DNA of 64,000 bases from Cryobacterium sp. PAMC25264 (lineage in GTDB: Bacteria; Actinomycetota; Actinomycetes; Actinomycetales; Microbacteriaceae). The stretch is from contig NZ_CP080383.1 in assembly GCF_019443325.1 (NCBI RefSeq), positions 2,728,001-2,792,000 on the forward strand, read 5' to 3'. A program made the position numbers and the translations under genes. Shown one piece after another: positions 26,837 to 36,008 of this stretch; position 1 is the first letter of the stretch; every line of letters starts with the position of its first letter. The notes beneath the pieces are model-generated. The model worked only from the letters and a program-made list of their open reading frames with translations. It made no database searches and was not told the DNA's origin.

Positions 26837-27421
26837 TTACTGTCTGGGGAGTGATTCCCGTTCGGCGGCGGGTCGGGTCCAGCGGGTCATGCCGAGCCGT
26901 TCGGCCTGTTGCGGGCGCTGTGGGATGTCGCTGGGCAAAAGGTACGGTTTGCGGATCACCTCGTCGAGCACGACGACGCTCACGACTGCCTTGATCTCGG
27001 GGCGGATGGCGACGACCCCGGTGACGAACTCGTGCACGCTGCTGACGTCGGCGGCGCGGATGAGCATCATGGCGTCGTGCTCGCCGGTGGTGATGGAGCA
27101 ATACTCCACGTCGGGCATGCTCTGCAGGGCGTCCCGGAATGATTTCCACATCTGCGGGTGAACGGTGACGAACACCAGGGCGCAGATATCTAGGCCCACC
27201 AGGCGCGGATCGATGCGGGCACTGAACCCGGTGATGACGCCGGAGCGGGTGAGCAGTTCGACGCGGTTGTAGGCGCTGGCGCGGGAGAGATTGATCTTCT
27301 CGGCCAGGGCGGCCATGGAGATGCGACCGTTCTCGCGCAGCTCCCGGAGGATGTGCAGGTCGACCGAGTCCAGGGTGGGCTTGGCCGGCCGAGACGACTC
27401 GGGGGCGGGCAGGTCGGCCAT
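26837..27421 (-). CDS. Lrp/AsnC family transcriptional regulator
   Basis: The roughly 194-residue protein starts with a short Pro-rich tail, then LDSVDLHILRELRENGRISMAALAEKINLSRASAYNRVELLTRSGVI, the Lrp-type helix-turn-helix. An RAM/AsnC effector-binding domain follows (ALVFVTVHPQ, YCSITTGEHDAMMLIRAADV). ATG 27421 gives the family start; an upstream in-frame start at 27475 is possible. An 11-codon frame from 27453 ends in TGATG overlap with this start. It may sense an amino acid and control nearby genes, but no target is evident. Confidence 0.87.
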   Translation of the reverse strand: MADLPAPESSRPAKPTLDSVDLHILRELRENGRISMAALAEKINLSRASAYNRVELLTRSGVITGFSARIDPRLVGLDICALVFVTVHPQMWKSFRDALQSMPDVEYCSITTGEHDAMMLIRAADVSSVHEFVTGVVAIRPEIKAVVSVVVLDEVIRKPYLLPSDIPQRPQQAERLGMTRWTRPAAERESLPRQ

Positions 27422-27516
27422 CAGCGCTGCCGGTCTGTCGTTTTGTCTAGCGTCATACCCAAATAGTAGACACATCGGCTAGTGCTGCGGAGGCTGGGGG
27501 TGAAATTGTCTGACCG

Positions 27517-27598
27517 GGTCTCGACAGGCTCGACCGCCGAGATCGGCGCGACGGGCGGGACCGGCGCGACCCGCACGCTGATCGAGCCTGTCGAGATC
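27517..27598. repeat. Inverted pair of intergenic palindromic repeats
   Basis: GGTCTCGACAGGCTCGACC (27517-27535) and its near reverse complement GATCGAGCCTGTCGAGATC (27580-27598) can pair as a 19-bp stem with a 44-nt loop. A further diverged copy lies at 27632-27650. They fill the gap between the Lrp gene and the tuf terminator. Confidence 0.7.
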
Positions 27599-27682
27599 CC
27601 GGCACACGAGAGAGACCTGGTCGCGAGGTCGCGACAAGCTCGAGCGCCGAGACGCGCTCGAGCGCTGGGACGGGGTTTAACG

Positions 27683-27718
27683 ACAACAGGGTCGGTCCCG
27701 AAGGACCGACCCTGTTGT
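27683..27718 (-). terminator. Rho-independent-type terminator of the str operon
   Basis: A perfect 16-bp stem ACAACAGGGTCGGTCC with tetraloop CGAA lies 45-80 bases after the tuf stop. On the minus strand it is followed only by a weak T-rich stretch, as is common in actinobacteria. Confidence 0.85.
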
Positions 27719-27762
27719 TTCTCGACGAGCTCGATCAACGAGCCGCCGGATGTACTACTGAA

Positions 27763-28956
27763 TTACTTGAGAACCTTGATGACGGTTCCGGCGCCGACGG
27801 TGCGGCCACCTTCACGGATAGCGAAGCCGAGGCCCTCTTCCATGGCGATCGGCTGGATCAGCGCGACGGTCATTTCAACCGTGTCGCCGGGCATGACCAT
27901 CTCGGTGCCCTCGGGCAGCGTGATGACGCCGGTGACGTCGGTGGTGCGGAAGTAGAACTGCGGGCGGTAGTTCGCGTAGAACGGGTTGTGACGCCCACCC
28001 TCATCCTTTGACAGGATGTACGCGGTGCCCTCGAAGTCGGTGTGCGGCGTAACCGAACCCGGCTTGACGACAACCTGGCCGCGCTCGACGTCTTCGCGCT
28101 TGGTGCCACGAAGAAGAAGACCACAGTTCTCGCCGGCCCATGCCTCGTCGAGTTGCTTGTGGAACATCTCGATACCAGTGACCGTGGTCTTGATGGTCGG
28201 GCGGATGCCGACAACCTCGACCTCGGAGTTGATCTTGAGGGTTCCACGCTCGGCGCGGCCGGTGACGACAGTTCCACGACCGGTGATCGTGAAGACGTCC
28301 TCGATCGGCATCAGGAAGGGCTTGTCCTTGTCGCGGACGGGCTCCGGGAAGTAATCATCCACTGCCTGCATGAGCTCGAGGATCTTTGCAACCCACTTGG
28401 GGTCACCCTCGAGCGCCTTGAGGGCGGAAACCTGAACGACGGGGGCGTTGTCGCCATCGAAGCCCTGGCTGGAGAGCAGTTCGCGAACCTCGAGCTCAAC
28501 GAGCTCAAGGATCTCTTCGTCGTCGACCGCGTCGGACTTGTTCAGCGCGACGAGCAGGGACGGCACGCCGACCTGCTTGGCGAGAAGAACGTGCTCACGG
28601 GTCTGAGCCATCGGGCCGTCAGTAGCGGCAACCACGAGGATCGCGCCATCCATCTGAGCAGCACCGGTGATCATGTTCTTGATGTAGTCAGCGTGGCCGG
28701 GAGCGTCGACGTGTGCGTAGTGACGCTTCTCGGTCTCGTACTCAACATGCGAGATGTTGATCGTGATACCGCGCTGGCGTTCTTCCGGAGCAGAGTCGAT
28801 CGACGCGAAGTCGCGCTGAACGTTGGTCTTGGACGGGTACGTGTCGGCAAGGACCTTGGAGATCGCTGCAGTCAGCGTGGTCTTTCCGTGGTCAACGTGA
28901 CCGATCGTTCCGATGTTTACGTGCGGCTTGGTCCGCTCGAACTTGGCCTTGGCCAC
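27763..28956 (-). CDS. tuf: Elongation factor Tu
   Basis: EF-Tu carries aminoacyl-tRNA to the ribosome as a GTP complex. The 397-residue protein has GHVDHGKT at 19-26 (P-loop), DAPGH at 84-88 and NKSD at 139-142 (guanine recognition), then the two beta-barrel domains, ending [11 protein letters not shown]. Length and sequence are normal for actinobacteria. It starts at GTG 28956 with GAGGAGG before it. It is the last gene of the str operon. Confidence 0.98.
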   Translation of the reverse strand: MAKAKFERTKPHVNIGTIGHVDHGKTTLTAAISKVLADTYPSKTNVQRDFASIDSAPEERQRGITINISHVEYETEKRHYAHVDAPGHADYIKNMITGAAQMDGAILVVAATDGPMAQTREHVLLAKQVGVPSLLVALNKSDAVDDEEILELVELEVRELLSSQGFDGDNAPVVQVSALKALEGDPKWVAKILELMQAVDDYFPEPVRDKDKPFLMPIEDVFTITGRGTVVTGRAERGTLKINSEVEVVGIRPTIKTTVTGIEMFHKQLDEAWAGENCGLLLRGTKREDVERGQVVVKPGSVTPHTDFEGTAYILSKDEGGRHNPFYANYRPQFYFRTTDVTGVITLPEGTEMVMPGDTVEMTVALIQPIAMEEGLGFAIREGGRTVGAGTVIKVLK

Positions 28957-28982
28957 TGTGGGTCCTCCTCAGGACTCTCGGC

Positions 28983-29011
28983 TCCACCGGACGTTGGTTT
29001 ACGCCCGGTGG
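28983..29011. other. Hairpin between fusA and tuf
   Basis: TCCACCGGACG and CGCCCGGTGGA form an 11-bp stem with one mismatch in the 126-bp fusA-tuf gap. It may be a processing or partial-termination site that sets the EF-Tu to EF-G ratio; that role is inferred only from position. Confidence 0.5.
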
Positions 29012-29082
29012 AACTGCTGGATTTGTGTACTTATGTTACTCGGGCCAGGAGGCCTAAGCGATTCGGCCCGTAGGCCGGTGGG

Positions 29083-31197
29083 TTATTCGCCCTTGTTCTT
29101 CTGGATGATCTCGTCGGCAACAGCCTTCGGGACCTCCTGGTAGCTCTCGAAAGTCATCGAGTACACCGCGCGGCCAGAGGTCTTGGACCTCAGGTCGCCG
29201 ATGTAACCGAACATCTCCGACAGCGGAACGTGAGCGCGAATAACCTTCACGCCCTGTGCGTCCTCCATGGTCTGGATCTGGCCACGACGAGAGTTGAGGT
29301 CACCGATGACGTCACCCATGTATTCCTCAGGGGTGCGCACCTCGACGGCCATCAACGGCTCGAGAAGAACGGGGTTTGCCTTACGAACGGCTTCCTTGAA
29401 GCCCATCGAACCGGCAATCTTGAACGCCATCTCCGAAGAGTCGACATCGTGAGCGGCGCCATCAAGCAGCAACGCGCGCACGCCGACCATCGGGTACCCG
29501 GCGAGCACACCCACGTTGAGGGCATCCTGGATTCCGGCGTCTACCGAAGGGATGTACTCACGCGGGATACGTCCACCGGTGACCTTGTTCACGAACTCGT
29601 ACGACTGGTCGGCAGTGATTTCAAGCGGCTCGATCGCGAACTGAATCTTCGCGAACTGGCCGGATCCACCGGTCTGCTTCTTGTGCGTGTAGTCGTGACG
29701 CTCGACGGCCTTCTTGATCGTCTCGCGGTAAGCAACCTGGGGCTTGCCGACGTTCGCCTCAACGTTGAATTCACGCTTCATGCGGTCGACGAGGATGTCC
29801 AGGTGAAGCTCGCCCATTCCCTTGATGACCGTCTGACCAGTTTCCTGGTTCTGCTCGGTACGGAAAGTGGGGTCTTCTTCGGCCAGCTTCTGGATCGCGA
29901 GACCCAGCTTTTCCTGGTCCTGCTTGGTCTTCGGCTCGATGGCAACCTCGATAACCGGGTCAGGGAACGTCATCGACTCGAGTACGACCTGCTGGGCAGG
30001 GTCGCACAGGGTGTCGCCGGTGGTCGTGTCCTTGAGGCCGATGACCGCGTAGATGTGACCAGCGGTAACGAAACCGACCGGGTTCTCCTTGTTGGCGTGC
30101 ATCTGGAAGATCTTCCCGATGCGCTCCTTCTTGCCCTTGGTGGAGTTGATGATCTGGGCACCGGAGTCGATACGGCCGGAGTACACCCGGATGTAGGTGA
30201 GACGACCGAAGAACGGGTGCACAGCAACCTTGAACGCCAGAGCCGCGAAGGGCTCGTCAGCGTTCGGGTGCAGCATGACAACCTTTTCTTCGTCGCGAGC
30301 GTCGTGCGCCTCAATGGCGGGAACGTCGAGCGGCGTCGGCAGGTAGTCGACAACGGCATCCAGCATCGGCTGCACACCACGGTTCTTGAACGCGGAACCG
30401 CAGAGGACCGGGTAGATCTCGCTGGCGACCGTGAGCTTGCGGATGGCGTGCTTGATCTCGGAGACGGTGAGGTCTTCGCCGGAGAAGTACTTCTCCATGA
30501 GGTCGTCGTCGGTCTCGGCGACGGTCTCGAGGAGGAGCTTGCGGTACTCAGCAGCCTTCTCAACGAGGTCGGCGGGGATCTCTTCGATGGCGTACTTGGC
30601 GCCCATCTCGACGTCACCCTTGGAGTCGCCGCGCCAGGTCAGTGCACGCATCTCGACGAGGTCGACGACACCTTCGAAGTTGGACTCTTCACCGATCGGC
30701 AGCTGGATGACCAGCGGCTTCGCGCCGAGGCGCTTGATGATGGTGTCGACGGTGTAGTAGAAGTCGGCGCCGAGCTTGTCCATCTTGTTGACGAAGCAGA
30801 TGCGGGGCACGTCGTACTTGTCGGCCTGGCGCCAGACGGTCTCGGACTGGGGCTCAACGCCCTCCTTGCCGTCGAACACTGCGACAGCGCCATCGAGGAC
30901 GCGGAGCGAACGCTCCACCTCGACGGTGAAGTCCACGTGGCCGGGGGTGTCGATGATGTTGATCTGGTTGCCGGCCCAGAAGCACGTCGTTGCAGCGGAC
31001 GTGATCGTGATGCCACGTTCCTGCTCCTGTGCCATCCAGTCCATCGTGGAGGCGCCATCGTGCGTCTCACCGATCTTGTGGTTCACACCCGTGTAGAACA
31101 GGATGCGCTCGGTCGTGGTGGTCTTGCCAGCATCAATGTGGGCCATGATGCCGATGTTGCGGACCTTGCTCAGGTCGGTGAGCACGTCAAGTGCCAC
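29083..31197 (-). CDS. fusA: Elongation factor G
   Basis: EF-G drives translocation on the ribosome. The 704-residue protein has AHIDAGKT at 19-26, DTPGHVDF and [10 protein letters not shown] in the G domain. The later domains carry [18 protein letters not shown] and [14 protein letters not shown], and the end is domain V ([18 protein letters not shown]). The start is GTG 31197, with GGAGGA seven bases upstream. Full length and unbroken. Confidence 0.98.
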   Translation of the reverse strand: MALDVLTDLSKVRNIGIMAHIDAGKTTTTERILFYTGVNHKIGETHDGASTMDWMAQEQERGITITSAATTCFWAGNQINIIDTPGHVDFTVEVERSLRVLDGAVAVFDGKEGVEPQSETVWRQADKYDVPRICFVNKMDKLGADFYYTVDTIIKRLGAKPLVIQLPIGEESNFEGVVDLVEMRALTWRGDSKGDVEMGAKYAIEEIPADLVEKAAEYRKLLLETVAETDDDLMEKYFSGEDLTVSEIKHAIRKLTVASEIYPVLCGSAFKNRGVQPMLDAVVDYLPTPLDVPAIEAHDARDEEKVVMLHPNADEPFAALAFKVAVHPFFGRLTYIRVYSGRIDSGAQIINSTKGKKERIGKIFQMHANKENPVGFVTAGHIYAVIGLKDTTTGDTLCDPAQQVVLESMTFPDPVIEVAIEPKTKQDQEKLGLAIQKLAEEDPTFRTEQNQETGQTVIKGMGELHLDILVDRMKREFNVEANVGKPQVAYRETIKKAVERHDYTHKKQTGGSGQFAKIQFAIEPLEITADQSYEFVNKVTGGRIPREYIPSVDAGIQDALNVGVLAGYPMVGVRALLLDGAAHDVDSSEMAFKIAGSMGFKEAVRKANPVLLEPLMAVEVRTPEEYMGDVIGDLNSRRGQIQTMEDAQGVKVIRAHVPLSEMFGYIGDLRSKTSGRAVYSMTFESYQEVPKAVADEIIQKNKGE

Positions 31198-31247
31198 GGG
31201 TGTCCTCCGGAAGTGTTGTGAAAGATGAGGTTGAACAGGCGTTCGAT

Positions 31248-31302
31248 GGTCGAGCTTGTCGAAACCTGGCGAGTCGAGACTCGGGTCTCGACAGGCTCGA
31301 CC
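31248..31302. repeat. Palindromic repeat pair inside the str operon (rpsG-fusA gap)
   Basis: GGTCGAGCTTGTCGAAACC (31248-31266) and GGTCTCGACAGGCTCGACC (31284-31302) pair as a 19-bp stem with two mismatches. The same palindrome occurs at several other intergenic sites in this window. Confidence 0.75.
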
Positions 31303-31314
31303 AACGGTGGACTA

Positions 31315-31785
31315 CTACCAGCGGTAGTGAGCGAAAGCCTTGTTCGCTTCAGCCATCTTGTGAGTGTCCTCACGACGCTTCACTGCGGCACCGAGGCCGT
31401 TGGATGCGTCGAGGATCTCGTTGGTGAGACGCTCGGTCATGGTCTTCTCGCGACGCGCCTTGGCGTAGCTGGTCAACCAGCGCAGCGCGAGGGTGTTCGC
31501 GCGGTGCGGCTTGACTTCGACGGGCACCTGGTAGGTGGAACCACCGACGCGGCGCGAACGCACCTCGAGGGTCGGGCGCACGTTGTCGAGGGCCTTCTTC
31601 AGCGTGACAACAGCATCCGCACCGTTCTTGGCAACAACGCCTTCGAGTGCATCGTAAACGATGCGCTCGGCGAGGCCCTTCTTGCCGTCGAGGAGGATCT
31701 TGTTGACCAGCTGGCTAACAATGGGGGCGCCGTATACCGGGTCAGCGATAACGGGACGCTTGGGCGCTGGGCCTTTACGAGGCAT
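31315..31785 (-). CDS. rpsG: 30S ribosomal protein S7
   Basis: The 156-residue protein begins [19 protein letters not shown] and carries the usual S7 features [33 protein letters not shown] and [22 protein letters not shown]7 starts assembly of the 30S head and touches the E-site tRNA. The ATG shares one base with the rpsL stop (TAATG), which implies translational coupling. Confidence 0.98.
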   Translation of the reverse strand: MPRKGPAPKRPVIADPVYGAPIVSQLVNKILLDGKKGLAERIVYDALEGVVAKNGADAVVTLKKALDNVRPTLEVRSRRVGGSTYQVPVEVKPHRANTLALRWLTSYAKARREKTMTERLTNEILDASNGLGAAVKRREDTHKMAEANKAFAHYRW

Positions 31786-32159
31786 TACTTCTTCTCCATC
31801 TTGGCGCCGTAGCGGCTACGAGCCTGCTTGCGGTTCTTGACTGCCTGGGTGTCCAGGGCGCCACGAACGATCTTGTAACGAACACCGGGGAGGTCCTTAA
31901 CACGACCGCCGCGAACGAGCACCATCGAGTGCTCCTGCAGGTTGTGGCCTTCACCGGGGATGTAGGCGGTGACCTCGGTACCGTTGGACAGCTTGACGCG
32001 AGCAACCTTGCGGAGAGCCGAGTTCGGCTTCTTCGGGGTGGTCGTGTACACGCGCGTGCAAACGCCGCGCTGCTGGGGGTTGGACTTCAGGGCGGGAGCC
32101 TTGGTCTTGGTGACCTTGGGGCTGCGTCCCTTTCGCACCAACTGCTGAATGGTGGGCAC
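31785..32159 (-). CDS. rpsL: 30S ribosomal protein S12
   Basis: S12 helps decode mRNA at the A site. The protein is 124 residues, from GTG 32159 with AAGGAG six bases before it, beginning with [12 protein letters not shown]. The decoding loop [11 protein letters not shown] and [12 protein letters not shown] keep Lys at 43 and 88, the residues altered in many streptomycin-resistant mutants; a sensitive form is predicted. First gene of the str operon. Confidence 0.98.
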   Translation of the reverse strand: MPTIQQLVRKGRSPKVTKTKAPALKSNPQQRGVCTRVYTTTPKKPNSALRKVARVKLSNGTEVTAYIPGEGHNLQEHSMVLVRGGRVKDLPGVRYKIVRGALDTQAVKNRKQARSRYGAKMEKK

Positions 32160-32419
32160 TAATAACTCCTTGTTTTTGCTGCACGGTGACAGCTGACTGA
32201 TGTCAAAGCATTCGAATCGCACTTCACAGTGCTCATCGAGTTCATCTGGACCCTCCGGACATCACGAACTCGCGTTCGATCGTTCTGGTGGGTATGCCGT
32301 GGGGGCCGCTCGGAGAGCAAACCCTGTTTGCGTGGAGTGTCGGGGCGACTGAAGTGCAACCCGATGTTGGAACAACGAAGCGGCATAACTGAAGCGCACG
32401 ACAAAGCGCACACTCGTCA

Positions 32420-32448
32420 ATGCTAACCCCGGCAGGGTTGCGGGTCAA
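32420..32448 (-). promoter_or_regulatory. Sigma-70-type promoter of the str operon
   Basis: On the minus strand TTGACC (32448-32443), 17 bases, then TAGCAT (32425-32420) is a near-ideal housekeeping promoter. The predicted start of transcription near 32413 leaves a leader of about 250 nt before rpsL. Confidence 0.75.
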
Positions 32449-32547
32449 GCGCGTTCGACTTCAGGTGCTACTCCTCGTGTGGGTGCCGGCCGGGGGGCCT
32501 TGGTGGGAGGTTTACTGGGAGGTGCGATGGGAGGTTTACTGGGACAA

Positions 32548-32596
32548 AGTGAGATTACTGGGACGGAATCGGCGAAAGCATCCTCTTAATCTCACT
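32548..32596 (-). terminator. Hairpin at the end of the DUF559 gene
   Basis: AGTGAGATTA (32548-32557) and TAATCTCACT (32587-32596) form a perfect 10-bp inverted pair that overlaps the stop codon. It is related in sequence to the hairpin at 33561-33625. Confidence 0.5.
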
Positions 32597-33443
32597 ATCT
32601 CCTGTTTTGCGCCGGCGACAGGTGCAGACCTTGGGCCATGGCCCGGAGAATCTCCTGCTCGATCCGCGGCCAGTCGAACAAGATCTGCCGGTAGTCGTAG
32701 CGCAACACCGTGTAGCCCAGCAGCGCCAGCCGTCGATCGTGCGCAATGTCCGCCCGCCGCTGCTCGGCCGAGGAGTGAAAGCTGAAGCCGTCGCTCTGCA
32801 GCACGAGCCGGTCGCCGATGAGCCCATCCACCTTGTGGCCGTCAAGCATCACCTGCTGGTTGACCCGGATGCCGGCCAACGCCAGCCGTGCCACCGGCAG
32901 CGTCTCCAGACCCGAATCAGACAATCCCGACGCGACGTCTCGCACGGCGCGGGCCGCGGCGCCGCGCAGGGGCAAGCGTGCGAGCGCCTGCTGGGTCACC
33001 AGGTTCTTGTTGAGGGCGGAGTCCCACACGACGAGAGCGTTCTCGAAGCTCTGGCACTGGGCAATGTGCACGAGGGCGTCCTCGATCGGTTCCACGAGGG
33101 CGAACCGAGCAATCGGCACCGGTCCGGCGCTCCAGTGCACCCGCAGGGTGTCGGATGCCGGAACCGTCCCATTCCTCGGCATGCTGACGTGGTTCATCCC
33201 GTCGGGGAGGTGCCACAGCTCGAGTCGCCTGGCCACGCTGAGGCACGCCACCCGCCCGCCGAGTGCCGCCGCAGCTCGCAGGTCGATCGGGGCCGTCGGC
33301 AGCGCCAACCAATCGCGCCGGATGCGGGCGCACACTCCTCTCGCAACGCTTTGCCGGATCGCGAAGCGGGTGAAGCCCGCTCGGAGGGCCTGGTGGGAGT
33401 GCGCGATGCCGTCGTGCTGGGTGAGCCAGATGCCGAGGTCCAT
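32595..33443 (-). CDS. DUF559 domain-containing protein with AbiEi-like N-terminus
   Basis: About 282 residues. The N-terminal half (HDGIAHSHQALRAGFTRFAIRQSVARGVCARIRRDWLAL) resembles the winged-helix start of AbiEi-type antitoxin/regulator proteins. The C-terminal half (INQQVMLDGHKVDGLIGDRLVLQSDGFSFH, DIAHDRRLALLGYTVLRYDYRQIL) is the DUF559 fold, related to Vsr/restriction-type nucleases, with D-x-Q/D-G residues in place. Such proteins are common and often multi-copy in Microbacteriaceae; their job is not known. No cognate toxin is seen. ATG 33443 has a poor ribosome site. Confidence 0.7.
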   Translation of the reverse strand: MDLGIWLTQHDGIAHSHQALRAGFTRFAIRQSVARGVCARIRRDWLALPTAPIDLRAAAALGGRVACLSVARRLELWHLPDGMNHVSMPRNGTVPASDTLRVHWSAGPVPIARFALVEPIEDALVHIAQCQSFENALVVWDSALNKNLVTQQALARLPLRGAAARAVRDVASGLSDSGLETLPVARLALAGIRVNQQVMLDGHKVDGLIGDRLVLQSDGFSFHSSAEQRRADIAHDRRLALLGYTVLRYDYRQILFDWPRIEQEILRAMAQGLHLSPAQNRR

Positions 33444-33560
33444 GCGGCCAGTGTCCCCGCCGGCATCCGCTCGTTGAGCCCGGTGTTGTCGGCTGTGCAA
33501 ACTCCCCCGTACCCGTGCATCTGTGCACAAGGGGCCCACCCTGTGCCCGCGCACGATTAT

Positions 33561-33625
33561 GAGGAAAAAGTGAGATTACGAGGACGAAATCGGCTGACTC
33601 ATCCCCATAATCCGCTTTTTTCCTC
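33561..33625 (-). terminator. Hairpin downstream of the gene at 33718-34362
   Basis: GAGGAAAAAG (33561-33570) pairs with CTTTTTTCCTC (33615-33625), with further pairing inside. On the minus strand it lies about 100 bases after the stop of the next gene and fits a terminator. Its inner AAAGTGAGATTAC…GACGAAATCGGC matches the hairpin at 32548 closely. Confidence 0.5.
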
Positions 33626-33717
33626 TTAACCGTGCCGCAGGTCGAGTTTGCCCACGGCGCCGGTCGACCTTGCCCACTCGCTGGTCGAGCTTGTCGAGAC
33701 CTCGCGAGCCGCTCCCT

Positions 33718-34362
33718 CTAGGTGCCGTGCGGATCGAGCGTGTTGCCCAGGTCGGCCAGCAGCGCCTGCACCTGCGGCTCAACGAACCGTGCGATGGCCT
33801 GCTGCAGCTCGGGCCGGTGCGCAACGAGGGCGGCGCACACCTGCTTGCCCACGAGCAGCGCGTGGTCGTCGGCGAGCCGCATCTCCACCCGCAGCGCCGC
33901 CTTCTCCTCGGCGCTCAGCGGCGGCGGGGACAGTTCCGGGTCGTCGGCGCTGGGCGGCGGCGCGAAGTCCTCGAACATGAACAGGTAGGGCTCGTTCGGT
34001 TCGGCGGGCGGGTCGATGTCGACGCCGTCAAACTCCGGGCCGAGGCCCTCCAGCGGGTGATACGCCGCCTGCGCTTCCTTGCGCAGTTCGATCAGCCCGA
34101 GTTCGCGGTTGAGCATCGGCAGGTTCAGGGAGGTGTAGGTGTCAACCTCGTCCTCGATCAGGGCCTTGATGCGCATCGAGAGCGGATGCTGCACTCCGTG
34201 CGGCACATCCGTGTCGAGGCCGGCTGCGCGCAGCACGGGCGAGCCGAAGCAGTGCTGGCAGAGTCTGGAGCGTGCCCGGTGAGTGCCGGGCTGCCACTTG
34301 GGAACCCAACGCAGCCAGGCGTCGACTTCGCGGCCGACCCGCGACTCGATGGATGCATCCAT
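33718..34362 (-). CDS. Conserved hypothetical protein with CQHC motif
   Basis: About 214 residues from ATG 34362. The N-terminal part has WLRWVPKWQPGTHRARSRLCQHCFGSPVL; the Cys-x2-Cys may bind a metal. The middle holds IKALIEDEVDTYTSLNLPMLNREL, and the C-terminal third has a Pro-rich loop followed by helices ending in LADLGNTLDPHGT. There is no signal peptide or membrane segment. I do not recognise a function. It stands alone between repeat regions. Confidence 0.6.
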   Translation of the reverse strand: MDASIESRVGREVDAWLRWVPKWQPGTHRARSRLCQHCFGSPVLRAAGLDTDVPHGVQHPLSMRIKALIEDEVDTYTSLNLPMLNRELGLIELRKEAQAAYHPLEGLGPEFDGVDIDPPAEPNEPYLFMFEDFAPPPSADDPELSPPPLSAEEKAALRVEMRLADDHALLVGKQVCAALVAHRPELQQAIARFVEPQVQALLADLGNTLDPHGT

Positions 34363-34419
34363 GGCTGTCAAGTTTAGTCGGTGCGGATGCCGGAATCACC
34401 AGGGTTCAGTAAGCCACCT

Positions 34420-34745
34420 CGTCGGTCGAGCTCGTCGAGACCCCGCGAGCCGATCTCTCGACGCACGTCACCTGGTTTCGACAGGCTCAACCAGCGTGGG
34501 GTCGCCGCCACCTCGCCGGTCGGGTGTGGTCACGGCCATCTCGGCGGTCGAGCCTGTCGAGACCCCGTGAGCCGATCTCTCGACGCACGTCACCTGGTTT
34601 CGACACGCTCAACTAGCGCAACAGTCACCCGGTTTCGACAAACTCGACCAGCGGAACGATCACCTGATTTCGACACGCTCAACCAGCGCAACGGGCACCC
34701 GGTTTCGACACGCTCAACCAGCGCGTCGACACGCTCAACCAGCGG
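34420..34745. repeat. Cluster of palindromic intergenic repeats
   Basis: At least ten half-copies of GGTTTCGACARGCTCRACCAGCG or its complement are packed in 325 bp, including a long repeated block (GTCGAGACCCCGYGAGCCGATCTCTCGACGC starts near 34433 and 34555). They lie between the hypothetical gene start and the end of the YitT gene. No coding frame is credible here. Confidence 0.8.
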
Positions 34746-34761
34746 AACGGGGCACGGGCGG

Positions 34762-35403
34762 TTAGCCGAAGTAGCGGTCGGGGCGGTGGTTCATAGCGAT
34801 GATCATGTTGAGGATGACCGCGCCCACCACCGAGAGCAGCACCATTGGCACCGGCAGGGTGGCGAAGGCCGCGAGCACGATGAGCACGTCCACGACGAGC
34901 TGCACGTAGCCGGCCCGCCATCCGCGGCTCTTCTGCAGGTACAGCGCGAGGATGTTGACCCCGCCCAGGCTGGCCTGGTGCCGGAACAGCACGATGAGGC
35001 CGATGCCCGCGAGCAGACTGCCGAGCAGGGTGGCGTAGATCGAGTTCATGTCCCCGATTTCGAGCATGAGCGGGTGCACCTCGGAGAAGAGGGAGACGAG
35101 CACCACGGCCACGAGGGTCTTGAGGGTGAAGCGCCAGCCCATGCGCCAGATCGCCAGGGCGAAGAAGGGCAGGTTGACCAGCACGAACCACACGCCGAAC
35201 GACCAGCTGGTGGCGTAGCTGGCGAGCAGCGCGATGCCGGCGGTGCCGCCGGTGGCGACGCCCACCTCCTTGAGGAGGTAGAGGCCGAACGAGACGGCGA
35301 AGGTGCCGATGAACAGCGCGACCACGTTCTCGAAGCGGGTGTGCGGAACGCGGGGGGATGCTTCGGAGGGATCGACGATGGTGCCGGGGGCGGTGCGCGT
35401 CAT
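34762..35403 (-). CDS. YitT family membrane protein
   Basis: About 213 residues from ATG 35403 with five or six membrane helices. NVVALFIGTFAVSFGLYLLKEVGVATGGTAGIALLASY is the glycine-rich entry of YitT-type proteins, and HQASLGGVNILALYLQKSRGWRAG carries the second conserved repeat with its GG(T/V)(A/N) motif. The family's function is unknown. As read, the frame is open upstream into the lipoprotein gene, which I take to be an artefact of a one-base gap. Confidence 0.78.
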   Translation of the reverse strand: MTRTAPGTIVDPSEASPRVPHTRFENVVALFIGTFAVSFGLYLLKEVGVATGGTAGIALLASYATSWSFGVWFVLVNLPFFALAIWRMGWRFTLKTLVAVVLVSLFSEVHPLMLEIGDMNSIYATLLGSLLAGIGLIVLFRHQASLGGVNILALYLQKSRGWRAGYVQLVVDVLIVLAAFATLPVPMVLLSVVGAVILNMIIAMNHRPDRYFG

Positions 35404-35479
35404 GGGCGCAACGGGGCGGGGAACGGGGTGCTGTTCATTAGCCCATGGTAGCGAGGCGGCGGGTGCCGGCCCCGCCGGG

Positions 35480-36006
35480 TCAGCCCAGGGCGGCGGGCTT
35501 CTCCGGTACCGGACCGGGCCAGGGCCGTACCGGGCTTCCAGGTCGTCGACGGCAACGTCCAGTGCCGGGCCGGTCAGGTCGGTCCAGCCCAGCGCGGCGG
35601 CGGCCGGTGCCAGGTCCAGGGCGGCGTCTCCTTCTCGGAACGCCACGGTCGCGGTCGTGGTGGGCTCGTCCGTCGTGGCAGACCACGCCATCGCCAGCGT
35701 GTAGTCGAGCAGGGCGGGCACATCCCCGGCATACCCGGCGTCGAGGTTCAGCCCGACCGTCATTTCCACCTGGTTGGGCAGGCCCACAGGTCCGGCCGAG
35801 ACAAACGCGTCGCTCACACCGGGGAGCTGGCCGAGCTCGGCGGTGACCTGCTGGGTGGTGCGTTCGGCCACCGGAGCGGCCGCGGTCGGCTCCGGCTGCG
35901 CGCGGCCGAGCCCGGCGCATCCGCTCAACAGCGCCGCAGCAGTCAGGGCCGTCGCGAGGAGCACGCCGGCACGACGGACCCGTATCGATCGGTGGGGGCG
36001 AGTCAT
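35480..36006 (-). pseudogene. Putative lipoprotein, frame break near its end
   Basis: From ATG 36006 a signal peptide with lipobox ALLSGC (Cys near residue 30) leads a domain of about 150 residues (TTQQVTAELGQLPGVSDAFVSAG, LPNQVEMTVGLNLDAG), an alpha/beta pattern of unknown family. As read, the frame runs on into YitT. If one more C is put in the coding run at 35511-35512, the protein ends GPVPVPEKPAALG at stop 35480, which looks natural. The ATG lies at the stop of the hydrolase-like gene upstream, so it belongs to the T7SS-like gene run. Surface-anchored; function unknown. Confidence 0.6.
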
Positions 36007-36008
36007 GC

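Noticed and set aside
27421..27453. 11-codon leader frame ending in TGATG at the Lrp gene start
   Set aside because: It lacks runs of a regulatory amino acid or an attenuator structure; it may be chance, or the regulator may start upstream.
29230..31221. Long plus-strand open frame over fusA
   Set aside because: It is the antisense shadow of EF-G; no domain or start signal supports it.
34762..36006. A genuine lipoprotein-YitT fusion protein
   Set aside because: A single missing C gives a natural stop between the two, in line with many similar gaps in this window.
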